From: Bagarius yarrelli
Taxonomy: Eukaryota > Chordata > Actinopteri > Siluriformes > Sisoridae
Direction: 5' to 3'
Assembly: GCA_005784505.1 (NCBI GenBank)
Contig: VCAZ01000252.1
Location: 221,072-285,071 of the forward strand
DNA length: 64,000 bases
Shown here: piece by piece, positions 48,801 through 59,829 of the stretch
Numbering within the stretch: position 1 is the first letter of the stretch
How the letters are laid out: every line of letters starts with the position of its first letter
Notes under the pieces: model-generated
What the model was told of the DNA's origin: nothing
Databases searched by the model: none
What the model saw: the letters and a program-made list of their open reading frames with translations, nothing else
Translations under genes and position numbers: made by a program

Positions 48801-50076
48801 TTTTCCGATCACATTTTCCAGATGATTGAAAAAATGGTTTTCAGAAATACGTAAAAAAAAACGTACGTAAAAAACTTAGTTTAACCTTGGTCAAACATTA
48901 TTTTAAGTTGTAGTTCTTAGAACTTTTTCTTTAAACATTTTGAGGAAATGCATCAAGTATGAATAACATCATGATGACATTCCAAGCACATTATTCTAAT
49001 AACCTTTTCTTTACATTACAAGAACGTATATTAACTATTAATACCGGCATGAGAATGGTTCATCAATATAATTTTTAGAACATTTAGACAGCTTTGAAAG
49101 ACGTTAGTGAAAGTTGTAGGGGATTTTTTTTTGCATAGGAAGTTGGCTCGTAGATAAAATGTTGTATGTTCTTGTGGGATGTGCCAAAAAATGAATAAAG
49201 GAAACATTTACATTTACAGCATTTAGCTAAATAAAGCAAACAAAACACAGAAGCAGATCATTAATTATTATTATTAAATCCCAAGACAAACCAAGTGTTC
49301 TAATGGCAGATAAACAAATAAAATAGCCCAATTAACATCTTATAAAAAAGTTTTTTTTTAAGTATAAAGATAAAGCAGACAAAACAGATGTTACAGTAAA
49401 ATAAAAAATACACATTAAAGTGTTATTTAGATGATAAAAATGTAAAGTAAATACAGACAAATAAAAGTGCAAGTAAGGACATACATTATTGTTTAAAAGA
49501 TCAAAACAAATAAAAAAAGAGCAAATTCTTAATATTGTAATATAAAATCTTCCATTAATGCTAATTCATTTATAAACCTCTGACAGAAATATGAAGTCAT
49601 AATAAAGTATACAAACACGTCTGTAATTCTAAGCATTAAAAAAATTGTACTTTAAAATATACCAAAAAAAGGAGAATGCCTGCTGCAGTTCCTAACAGGA
49701 AGGTCCCGAACCACAAGAGGACCTCAGCGAGCTCTGTGGGGGGTTGCGTCATATTTTGTAAAAAGTGTTGAGCAGTGAGGAGCATTAAGTAGATCAATTA
49801 TATTGCATCGTCTAATTGTATCCATGATTCCTGGTTCACCAAAAAAACTGACAAATTTGTTATATGTCCTCCACAAAAACCGGCGAGTGTCACTGATTCT
49901 CCTTCAGCAGCTGGTAGTAATGACCCAGACATACTGGACCCTGCAGGTGAGGAAGAGGCCGTGCAGCAATACTGGAAACACAAAATGCAGGAAATACCAA
50001 GAGCGGTAATATCATTAAATCTGAAGGGAGGACCTAAAATATTTGCCTGGAGAAAAGGGGGATAGGAACCACTGGA
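48800..50076. other. Intergenic region between the Sp140-like gene and cdc27
   Basis: AT-rich. A (CATTTA)n-like fragment lies at 49206-49222. On the plus strand 49816-50064 holds an open frame of about 80 codons without a good start (it includes WFTKKTDKFVICPPQKPASV), with no domain I recognise. The Sp140-like mRNA should be polyadenylated somewhere here, but no strong signal stands out. Confidence 0.4.
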
Positions 50077-51613
50077 CTACTGGATCTTAAAGCTGGTACG
50101 GAACTCCCGCTCAAATATCTCACTCAGTTTGGCTCCCATTTTCCCAAACTCGTTATCCTGAAGAGAGAAAGAAAAAAAAAGAGAGAGAAAGAAAATAATG
50201 GCTTTTTTTACTTAACATATTTTGATTAATAAATCGAGGACAATATGTAATATAATATTATATTCGATCAGATTGTATATGTAGATGATACACTATAAAA
50301 GGAAAAGTATGTGCACCCCTGTCCACCACATATATATTTTCTTTCAAACTGTTAATACAAATTCAGAACTGTAGATTTCAACACTGTAGATTTACAGCAG
50401 GTTACTGATGTAAGCCGGTTCCCTGAGAAGGGAAGGAGATCCCGCATCATGACTAAGCATCGTGTCGTGTCCATGAGGTACCAGTGACCAATAGCCATCT
50501 GGAAAAAGGTACCCCAGTATTCGGGCCCTCACAACCCGAATATGTAATAGTAGCTGAATATGTTCAGTAGCTCTTTGTTGTTTGTTGTTTTGTGTAATTC
50601 TGTGTTGTTTTGTGTAGCACCATGGGGTCCTGGAGAAACATTGTTCCGTTTCACTGTGTTCTGCGTCTCCTATATATGGTTGAAATGACCATCAAGCTTC
50701 TTGAACTTGAACTTGACCAGTTTTCCTGCCACTTTTCCTTAAATTCGAGGAGCTTTAAGGATGGACTGGGTTAACACTCATTTGATCGCTATTGCAATAT
50801 GCCGTAATTACCCAAAATATGCAGTGTCCCCCAGGTGAGGATGGGTTCCTTCTTGAGTCTGGTTCCTCTCAAGGTTTCTTCCTTATTTTATCTCATGGAG
50901 TTTTTTTCCTGGCACAGTTGCCACTGGCTCAATCATTAAGTTACTGCATTCTGTGTAAAGCTGCTTTGCGACAATGTCTATTGTTAAAACCGCTATACAA
51001 ATAAAATTGAATTGAACTGAGCATCTGGTTCCCTCACAGAGCCCTGACTCAACCCCTCAAGTCTGACTCTTTAAGATGAACTGGAGCCTCCACATCCCAA
51101 CATCTGAGGCTGATCTCACTTAAGTTCTTCTGGATTAAATAGATAAACTTAAATCCTTACAGCTACACTTCAACATCTAGTATAATGCTTTATATAGGAA
51201 AAGAGAAGAAACACACACACACACACACACAGACACAAAATGTTTGCATTTCACCTTGTTGAAAATGCGGCAGTTTTGAAAGATGAGCCGGACGTCTCCT
51301 ACGAACTCTCGGACGGTTTTATACTCCTTCTTCTGTAGTTTGGTCTTCACTCTGTTCAGCCACATGGGTGTAGCGATCACCCTGGTGTATCCCGGAACCT
51401 GCACGAACACACGGCTTTATAAAGACCATGTGTGAAAGTTTCAGTATAGAAAGAAAAAAAAAAAGAGAATAATATTAAAACTCTTACCGTTGCAGTGGGA
51501 TCTTCAGTAAACACACACAGAGCGTCACTCTTATACAAACACAGCAGCAGGTACTCACAGCGCTGAGGAAAGGAGATCAACATATAATCAGAAACAGAGC
51601 TGCCTTTCATAGC

Positions 51614-51673
<60 letters not shown>

Positions 51674-53421
51674 CAAAATGTTTTCGAAAACCGGACTGTT
51701 CAAGGCGTCTTTGTTGGTCATGTGAATCAACCAACGCAGATTAGTATTTAATACACAGAAAGTACATATCCAATTGCTCCTGCACACAGACACACACACA
51801 GATACACACACACACCACACACACAGGTTTAGATTAATATGTCGGTTAATATTCTGTGTTGTAAATCTTCTGTAAATCTCTCTCTTTTATTAATTATCTT
51901 CTTTTTCACCCTCTCGCTCATTTTAATCTTTCTCTATCTCTCTATTTACACTCTTTTTTTATCCTGCATTCATTCTCCCTCTTTCTCTCCCTCTCTCTCT
52001 ATCTCCCTCCCTCTCTCTCTATCTCCCCCCCTCTCTTTCTCTCCCTCTCTCTCCATCTTCCTTCCTCTCTCTTCACCTCTCTCCCTCTCTCCCTCTCTCT
52101 TTCTCTCTCTTACCCGAGTGTTTTTTCCTGTAGCACTGGTAGGTGGCAGTGATGGTGGAAAGCTCGTGGACATTCGTCACAGCACACCAGATTTCCTCCA
52201 GAGTTACAGATGAAGCAGACGTCATCGTTATCCTGTTCCTCCTGTTACAGAAGAAAAGAATATAAAAATGCTGCTTTATAAACTTTTTCTTCATGGAATA
52301 AAAGAAGGATCCTACTGCGTCCTCCACACACCGGACTATAAACTAGATGTGAAGAGCGTCAGGTTGGACGGGTTTGTTCTTATATTTCTGCATGAAGCTG
52401 TCCACAACAAATCTATTTGAATATTTCTGTTGTGACATTTCATGCTGTTTCTGCCCAAAGACAAAAACGAAACCTGCCCCTTATATGATGTAATGTTTTA
52501 TCACTTTAAAAGACACTGCTGAAATAAATGATTTGTAAATCCTGAAGGGTTCAAAAGTCACAGGTTTCAGACTTACCTTATTCTTAGGACAGCAGAGAGG
52601 ACATGGACACAGCAGCGGGTGGACATTCAGGATTTTCTTCTATAAGCAGAAGAGAAGAGAAGAAGAGAAGAGAAGAGAAGAGAAGAGAGAGAAGAAGAGA
52701 AGAGAAGAGAAGAGAAGAGAAGAGAAGGAAGAGATAGAGGAGAGAGGGAGACGGGAGAGATGAGACGAGACGGAGAGAGAGGAGAGGAGAGGAAGAGGAG
52801 AGGAGAAGACGAGACGACTGAGAGAGGAGGAGGGAGAAAGGAGGGAGAGGAGAGGAGAGAGGGAGGGGAGGGGAGAAGAGAGGAGAGGAGAGGAGAGGAG
52901 AGGAGAGGAGAAGGAGAGGAGAAAGGAAAGGAAAGGAAAGGGAAGGGAGGGGAGAGGAGAAGAGAAGAGATGAGAGGAGAAGAGAAGAGACGAGAAGAGA
53001 AGAGAAGAGAAGAGAAGAGAAGAGAAGAGAAGAGAAGAGAAGAGAAGAGAAGAGGTATGAGTAAAAAGATTTCACTAATCAAACTATCATTTAGGAAATA
53101 CAAAAACAATAAGAAAAAGAGAAATAATAAAAAAAATAAAAGAAAGAAATAAAGAAACAGAGACAGGTAGACAAAGAGAGAAGAGAGACAGACACCCAGA
53201 TGAACAGAGTTAAAGAGAGAGAAAAAGACAGACAGATAATAGAAGTCGTGTTGAAATAAAAGGACCTCTAACAGATGATTCAGTGTTTTGCCGTGACACA
53301 GTATGTCCCTCTGCCAGTGTCTGTCTGTCACTGTTAATTCCTGCCTCACAAACTCCTCAGGGCTGCACCATCGATCCTGTGTGCGGATACTCTTACTGTG
53401 TGACCCTGCAGCACGCACACA

Positions 53422-53454
<33 letters not shown>

Positions 53455-53578
53455 TTAAAAATATAGCAACACAACGTGATAAGCTGTATTCTTCTCTTAT
53501 CCATTTCGAGAAAGATAATAAAGAGTAGCTGATGGGGGAAAATGTAGTATGGCAAGATTCTTGCTAAAAGAGAAGCAT

Positions 53579-53644
<66 letters not shown>

Positions 53645-53806
53645 GTGTTATAGGAAGTTATTCACAGGTGGTATGAGGAACACCGCTTCACATTACACTA
53701 CTCGGTCTTTGATTATTTTCTGTTTAGTTTTGCTGTTACATTACATTCCAGCATTAGTGAGAACCTGAAAGATTCACTGTGAATCAACAGGAAGGTGTGG
53801 AAGACA

Positions 53807-53843
<37 letters not shown>

Positions 53844-55073
53844 AGTTGTGTTGTACGGTTTAGAGACAGGAATAGACAGGAAGGAGGAAGAGTGTGAGGT
53901 AGCAGAGCCGAAGATGTTGAGGTTCTTTGGAAATGAGAAGGTTGGACAGGATTAGGAACACATCATAGGGACGGATCATGTTGGATGTTTCAAGGGGCAA
54001 AGAGGACATGATGGACATGATTGAGATGGTTTGGACATGTGCAGAGAAGAACGAGTGGAAATATTAGTAGGAGGATGTTGGACATGGAACTGCAGGCAAA
54101 AGATAAAGAGGAGGTAGACACAGGGGCGGCCCGTGGCATAGGTGACATAGGAAGTTGCCTAAGGCGCAAAATGTCTGGGGGTGCCGCACTGGCGGGTTTT
54201 TTTTGTTGAAAGTGCGCCCTCTTATGTCCATCGTGCACTCCTACACCCATATATTACGCAAAATATTTCAGCAGAACTCAGTTAACAAAATTTTAGAACA
54301 AAGTGCACTTTTTTTGTTAATTTGGACTGTTTAACTGTTGTGTGACTTTTCTAGTGACTATCAAATTTGTTTTTTATTTATTATCACAATTTATTTAATA
54401 CTTACTTCAATGCTTAAAGCGTATTTATTTATGTATTTGTTCTGTATTTATGTTATGTCATAGTAAAGGTTTTAAAAAACCTTTTTTTGCGGTAGAGTAT
54501 GTGTGTGTGTGTGTGTGTGAAAAAGGGGTGTTTGAATAAGTGGGTGTAAATCTACAATCTCGCCTAGGGTGCCGCCAATGCCTGGTCTAACCCTGGGTAT
54601 ACAGTAGGATCTGATAATGAGGACATAAAGTTAGTGGGTTTGAGTAAAGAGAATGGAGAGGACAGGGCTAAAGAGAGACAGATGATTCACTGTGGCGACG
54701 CCTGAAGGGAACAGATAAAAGGAGAAGAAGACGCTGCTTTAAAACGTAAATGTGTGTAAAAGTAAACTGTTCGCTCATCTATATCACCGGAGTGTTTATG
54801 AGCTTCAGACTGAACTCCAATCACATACCTGCAAACCGGCTTTTATATAAAACTCCACCGACAGAGCCACAGCTGACCGGTAGAGCGTAACCCTTAAATT
54901 TACATATCTCCACTTCCTCACTGTCCTCGTCTTCTTCATCTTCATCTTCATCTTCATCCAGGGTTTGTTCGTCCTCATGGTCCGTCCCCACACTGGATAC
55001 TGACATAGAGACCAGAACACAAAAGAAAAAAAAGTTTAAAACTTGTTTTAAGAAGTGTGTATGCATGTATACA

Positions 55074-55105
<32 letters not shown>

Positions 55106-56777
55106 TATGTACTAACAGGGACTCAGGGATTCGAAGGAGCTGACAGGAAACTGACTCTTCTGCGCCTGTGAAAAGAAGGAAACTCGGATATTTATGCTGT
55201 ATATGAAGCAGCTTTATGACGACGAGTAGCAAAAATAATCAGGACCTTCGGATTATGGTGTCGTTTTGGACTCTGTAGATGACCGTCCTGAAAAAAAATA
55301 AAAGACATGTAAAAAGACATCTTTTAAAATCTTCCTTAAGTGGATTACTGATCAGTGTGTATCTTTTACAGTATAGACATTTAGACATTAGTGCATGTGT
55401 GTGTGTGTGTGTGTGTGTGTGTTCACCTCTATAAGTCTCTGCAGTGGAGTGTTCTGACAGCAGACGCTCTGTTTCCATTTCCTGCCCTTTCCCTTTCCAG
55501 CGAACCTCTCAAACTCGTTTGGAGTGAACCAGCGCCCCTGAGACTGGATACTCTTACATCCTACCGGAACATCAACACAAAGTAGGAATAAATACAGCCT
55601 TCAGGAGCGGCTGGGGTGATTCCACTTCTTGCCCCTGAGGTGGTTGCTATAAGTATGTTTCAAAGGCACCCAAAGAACGAACAACACCAAACTATTTTTA
55701 TTTTGCTTTTACTGTTACTCATGTGCAACATCCTAGTGGGAAACTCGTATTTACGATCATCCCGATTGCATGTGAAGGCAGCAAAACTAGTCGGAATTAC
55801 AAAGCGGTTTAAGATGTAGACATACAGTGTAATAAACATCTCGTCATAGTAAAGACCATAAGGAAATCAGACGATCAGTGTCCGAATCCTGACTGTGCTT
55901 TTCATTTTATTTACGTATTTATTTTAAATACAATCGTTCTAATAATTATATTTATTTTATATGATAAAGCTGTACCTTTGGCCAGTTTGTCTCGATACAG
56001 AGTGCCTTCTGTATCGCCGCAGCTTACAGGGAGCTGAGTTTTATAAAAATCCCAGGTCCAAATATCCGCCTTCTCTCCTTTCTTAAATGGAGTGGCTGAA
56101 AGAGAAAAAGAGAGAGAGAGAGAGAGAGTATAGAGTCTCTATAGTATAGAGACATATTAGTGGTGTTCTAGCACTAAATTGCAGGTTTAATAGGTTAAGC
56201 TGAAGAGTAATAACAGTAGCATTTCCCTCTAATTATTTATTATTCTGTAAACTTCAACCAAACAGTGTAAGGAACTGACTGAACGTCGGCTTCTTAGCTG
56301 GTTTCTTTTCTGGCATTTGGCCGACTTTCTTCTGGTTCGGATTAGAGAAAGAAGAAGGGACTGGTTCCTCCCTTTCCTCTCTTTCTTCACTGCTTTTCTT
56401 TCTCTTTTTTTCATTTGTTTTATCCTCTCTGCTCTGGATTAAGTCTTCCATGTTCTCGCTTGGTTCCTCTGCATCAGGGAGCTCCATATAAAACCTGAAG
56501 GAGCCTAAAATGAGAGCGAAAGTATTCGAAATCTTAAACTGTAAATGTTGAATTAGGAAAAAACAGTGAAATCACAGCAAAAACAAGACTCAACCGTCCA
56601 GGAGGCTGTTACGAAGCTGGCGGAAAACCGGATATTTCTTCATGATGTGATTTTTGAATGCACAAGTCCAAAAGATCCTCAGACACTCGCCTCGCTCCTT
56701 CTCCAGCCAGTCCAAAAGCTGATACACACCTTCCTGCTTTCTGTTTTTACATTTCATCTTCATTACCTTCTACAGAG

Positions 56778-56814
<37 letters not shown>

Positions 56815-59459
56815 CACATCTGTCACCTGATGAGGAACAGTGGGGTACAACTTCTCTAAACACACACATGCACACACACACAGACACACACACATGCACA
56901 TATACACTGTACATATGTACATTTCGCTTTCTTTTTTAAATTTTAGCACCTTTTTATAAGTGTATGTCCTAATAAATAATGTCTCGGTCTTTGCTCTTGG
57001 ACAACAGGTCCTTGTTTTCTTATCATTGGGGTGCTTTAGGGAAACATGTACTGATCGGCTAATGTTGCAAAACTTTAGCATCGTCATCACAATGTGTGTA
57101 TCTGCAATAGTCACGTTACAGGATGTTCAGTGTCAGGTGATGATTATATGTGACTGCATCACAGTTCCGAACACATGTGATTTGTGGCTAAATTGTAAAG
57201 TTTGTCATTCGTACATTATTTTAAGTTCTGTAACTGTGTAAACATTTCAAACAAGATTGAATCATTCGGACGCAAAAAATCATCACTTTTATAGCTATAA
57301 CACAGATTCACTGTGGTGAATTTTATACAATGAAGACGATTCAGAGTGATTTTACATTTAATTATTCAATTTCTGTATCTGAATCTCTGGAAAAACATAA
57401 AACACTGATTATTTCATTTACATATTTGTTCTATTGTAATTATCTATCATTTTAATTTTTGTATTATATTTTACACAGATTCACTTGTATATAAATTGTA
57501 TACTAATAGAGGGATTCGAGTTATCTGGGGATTCTAGGGGATTCGAGTTATCTGGGGGATTCGGGTTATCTGGGGATTCAAGTTATCTGGGGATTCGAGT
57601 TATCTGGGGATTCGAGTTATCTGGGGATTCAGGTTATCTGGGGATTCAGTATCTGGGGATTCAGGTTATCTGGGGATTCAAGTTATCTGGGGATTCGGGT
57701 TATCTGGGGATTCGGTTTCTTGGGGATTCGAGTTGTCGGGATTCGGGTTATCTGGGGATTCGGGTTATCTGGGGATCGGGTTATCTGGGGATTCGAGTTA
57801 TTGGGATTCTCTGGGATTGAGTTATCTGGGGATTTCGGTTAGGGATTATCTGGGGGGATTCGGGTTATCTGGGGATTCGGGTTATCTGGGGATTCGGGGA
57901 GTTATCGAGTGGGGATTCGGGTTCATTCTTATCTGGGGATTCAAGTTATCTGGGGATTCGGGTTCTCTGGGGATTCGGGTTATCTGGGGATTCGGGTTAT
58001 CTGGGGATTCGGGTTATCTGGGGATTCGGGGTGTATCTGGGGATTCGGGTTCGGGGGGTTATCTGGGGATTCGGGTTATCTGGGGATTCGAGTTATCTGG
58101 GATTCGAGTTCTGGGGGATTCGAGTTATCTGGGGATTCGGGGTTATCTGGGGATTCGGGTTATCTGGGGATTCTGGGGTCGTTATCTGGGGATTCGGGTT
58201 ATCTGGGGATTCGGGTTATCTGGGGATTCGAGTTATCTGGGGATTTCTAAGAGTTATCTGGGGATTTAAGTTATCTGGGGATTCGGGTTATCTGGGGATT
58301 CGAGTTATCTGGGGATTTCGAGTTATCTGGGGATTCGGGTTATCTGGGGATCCGGGTTATCTGGCGAGTTAGGGATTCGATTCGTTATCTGATCTGGGGA
58401 TTCGATTTTTTCTGGGGATCGAGTATTCTGGGTTATCTGGGGATTCGAGTTATCTGGGGATTCGAGTTATCTGGGGATTCGGGTTATCTGGGGATTCGAG
58501 TTATCTGCTGTACCTTCATGTGTATAGGGAGGTGGTAGTTTAGTGGTTATGATGTTAGACTGCTAACCAGAAGATTGTGGGTTCAATTCCCAGCATCACC
58601 ACTTTACCCCAGCTGGACCCCTCACCCCTAATTACTAAATGAGATGAGTGTAAGTTGTTCTGGATAAGGTTAATGTATATATTCATGCTATTTACTATTT
58701 TTTATATTGTTGTAATATAAATTTTCTTGAATACATTTAAGTAAAATAGATTAATGAACTTTAAGTTGAACTTTTTAGTTTATATTCCTGTTTTCAGGTG
58801 TTATATAATTTATCCAGCTGTGAATAAGGTGGATTTTGGGCGGGAATGAGTCATGAAGATTCTATTGTTTCCAAGGAGTCAGATGACTAATGAGAACCGA
58901 ATCCATCAAACGATTCATTGCCCTTTATGCCTTAGCAAAAATTTGCCATATTATGTCTTGTGTCTGATCTTCTTTAAACCTATATAATGATTATATTAAT
59001 TCATTTTGCATTTCATAAATTCCCTAAAAACAGAAAGAAAATTATCCATAAGGATCACATAAATGATTCAGTTCAAAGAGTCGACTCAAGATCTAAAAAA
59101 AAAAAAAATCTCACCGACTTTCTAAAACTTCCACAGGAACTTCATATAAACACAGCGTTCATTATTAACAACTGACTAAATATTCATACGCGACAGCATA
59201 CAGACTACAGGTGTGTGTTAGACTCTCAGTCGAGTCCAGTGTCGCAGGCGCTGTTCAGGTATGAGCAGAAGGTATGAACAGCTGTGCGCAGATGTGTTAC
59301 CTGGTAGAGATCCTCAGGTACCAGGTTATGGTCTCGGAGCTGGTTGAGGAAGGTGTTCGGTTCCTCCATGCAGGAGATCTCGGTCTTCTTGCAGTGAAAA
59401 AAACGAGTTAACTCTCTCTGAGTTAGAAACTGCAACGGATCCGTTCCGTCGCTGCTCAT
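50077..59459 (-). CDS. Sp100/Sp140-family nuclear body protein: HSR, two SAND, PHD, bromodomain
   Basis: Members of this family are interferon-linked nuclear-body chromatin readers. Fifteen exons, all phases joining, give 603 residues: 59301-59459, 56595-56769, 56280-56504, 55976-56095, 55427-55560, 55246-55287, 55117-55165, 54829-54999, 53266-53405, 52577-52639, 52114-52241, 51674-51779, 51488-51562, 51255-51398, 50077-50157. HSR domain at 1-111 (FLNQLRDHNLVPEDLYQ). Lys/Glu-rich linker at 112-186. SAND1 at about 190-271 (LPVSCGDTEGTLYRDKLAKG, then RKWK). Acidic DEDEDEDEEDED stretch near 310-325. SAND2 at about 335-405 (LPVSCGSVGGVLYKSRFAG, then RHWQ). Complete C4HC3 PHD at about 434-480 (CFIC, CCDEC, HHHC, CTFC). 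Bromodomain at about 500-603 with FQNCRIFNK keeping the acetyl-lysine Asn. The ATG at 59459 is the first in frame. The closest mammalian match by domains is SP140/SP100; orthology is not settled. Confidence 0.92.
50395..50545. repeat. Possible dispersed repeat fragment
   Basis: Sequence 'ccggttccctgagaaggga' and following GC-rich text stands out from the AT-rich intron and resembles a common fish interspersed repeat. I see no ends. Confidence 0.3.
50830..51018 (+). mobile_element. Dispersed teleost repeat, 3' end
   Basis: It begins GGTTCCTCTCAAGGTTTCTT, contains CTGCTTTGCGACAATGTCTA, and ends 'ctatacaaataaaattgaat' followed by 'tgaact'. Same family as 46575-47165. The AT-rich 3' tail resembles a retroposed element. 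It lies in the last intron of the Sp140-like gene. Confidence 0.75.
51616..51671. repeat. (TG)n microsatellite abutting a splice donor
   Basis: Fifty-six bp of TG end at the donor of exon 51674-51779 (TTTTG|GTACAC on the minus strand). On the minus strand this is a CA-rich intronic element right after a donor, a known type of splicing-enhancer position. Confidence 0.9.
52640..53055. repeat. AGAAG/GAGGA polypurine tract of about 400 bp
   Basis: On the plus strand it is almost pure purine, with AGAAG pentamers at both ends and GAGGA/GGAAA in the middle. On the minus strand it is a polypyrimidine tract lying directly upstream of the acceptor at 52640-52641. The Ser/Leu and Arg/Glu open frames over it are artefacts. 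Confidence 0.95.
53580..53639. repeat. (TG)n microsatellite
   Basis: Sixty bp TG run. A related CA run lies at 53412-53452 next to the acceptor of exon 53266-53405. Confidence 0.97.
53785..54745 (+). mobile_element. Non-LTR retrotransposon 3' fragment with nested hAT-type insertion
   Basis: Before the insertion (53785-54120) the decayed plus frame reads VVLYGLETG, then EVAEPKMLRFF and GRIMLDVS-like text, matching the C-terminal region of LINE ORF2 proteins. After it (54596-54745) it ends 'cactgtggcgacgcctgaag', then 'ggaacagataaaaggagaag', the same 3' end as the fragment at 46225-46412. A GA run lies at 53812-53842. It sits in an intron of the Sp140-like gene. Confidence 0.75.
54121..54595. 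mobile_element. hAT-type non-autonomous transposon with 8-bp target duplication
   Basis: The ends are CAGGGGCGGCCCGTGGCATA (left) and CAGGGTTAGACCAGGCATTG (right, reverse complement). Both begin CAGGG and share GGCAT further in. The flanks are ggtagaca (54113-54120) and ggtataca (54596-54603), an 8-bp duplication with one difference, as expected for hAT. The inner flanks contain 'gcctaaggcgc' and 'cgcctagggtgccgcc', typical of this fish element. Confidence 0.85.
54829..55560 (-). CDS. Tandem SAND exon region (SAND1 second half, linker, SAND2 first half)
   Basis: SAND1 is encoded by exons 55976-56095 plus 55427-55560. SAND2 is encoded by 54829-54999 plus 53266-53405. Both domains are split at the same place, one base into a Gly codon after ...KLAKG / ...RFAG. 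The same split occurs in the plus-strand paralogue. Between the domains are exon 55246-55287 (DGHLQSPKRHHNPK), exon 55117-55165 and an acidic run. The shared split argues that SAND2 arose by duplication of the two-exon unit. Confidence 0.85.
57505..58515. repeat. 1-kb minisatellite of 17-bp units
   Basis: About 55-60 tandem copies of GGTTATCTGGGGATTCG, with G/A variation at the second base of GGTT/AGTT and occasional indels. Each unit contains the GATA-like core TTATC and GGGGATT. It lies in the first intron (between exons 1 and 2) of the Sp140-like gene. Long plus frames rich in Gly-Tyr-Leu-Gly-Ile are repeat translations. Confidence 0.97.
58525..58672 (+). mobile_element. tRNA-derived SINE, copy B3
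   Basis: It starts GGAGGTGGTAGTTTAGTGGT (A box), then GTGGGTTCAATTCCCAGC (B box), then CCCAGCTGGACCCCTCACCC. It ends 'gtaagttgttctggataagg'. Same family as copies B1 and B2. The tRNA-like head is not a tRNA gene. Confidence 0.85.
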
Positions 59460-59780
59460 TTCTCTAGAATAAAACACTGATTATATTCTCTAAACTCTCC
59501 ACACGAAACGTGCGCACTTTCAGCTAAATTTTCAATCTCCCGCTTTCCCGCATCAGACCCGCACTGCGCATTTCTTCAAAATACGGAAGTTATGCAACCA
59601 AAACGAAAGTTAACAACTTTGTGGCTTGGTGAAGTGCTGGATTTACTGCCTCTCGCCAGCAGATGGCGCCAAATAGCTTCATTCGAAAAACAACATATAA
59701 ATGGATTTAATAAACGCTTTATATACTTAAGTTTATAAGTATATGTATAAGTATAAGTATAAGTAAGTATACAAATAAAG

Positions 59781-59819
<39 letters not shown>

Positions 59820-59829
59820 ATATCTATAT
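59781..59829. repeat. (TATC)n microsatellite
   Basis: About eleven TATC units ending at the 5' end of the SINE. Confidence 0.97.

Noticed and set aside
52584..53454. Minus frame of 275 codons overlapping the second SAND exon
   Set aside because: Only the first part (the exon 53266-53405) is real; the Ser/Leu/Phe remainder is the polypyrimidine tract.
57485..58372. Long plus-strand frames (111-178 codons) with GYLGIRVIWGF-type repeats
   Set aside because: A 17-bp unit free of stops in several frames produces them; they lie in an intron on the opposite strand.
58525..58672. tRNA gene
   Set aside because: The head is tRNA-like but the sequence continues as a family-B SINE and no cloverleaf acceptor stem closes.
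59459..59477. Earlier start for the Sp140-like protein at 59477
   Set aside because: The codon there is GTG, and TTTTATTCTAG just upstream of the ATG at 59459 looks like a splice acceptor, so ATG at 59459 is preferred.
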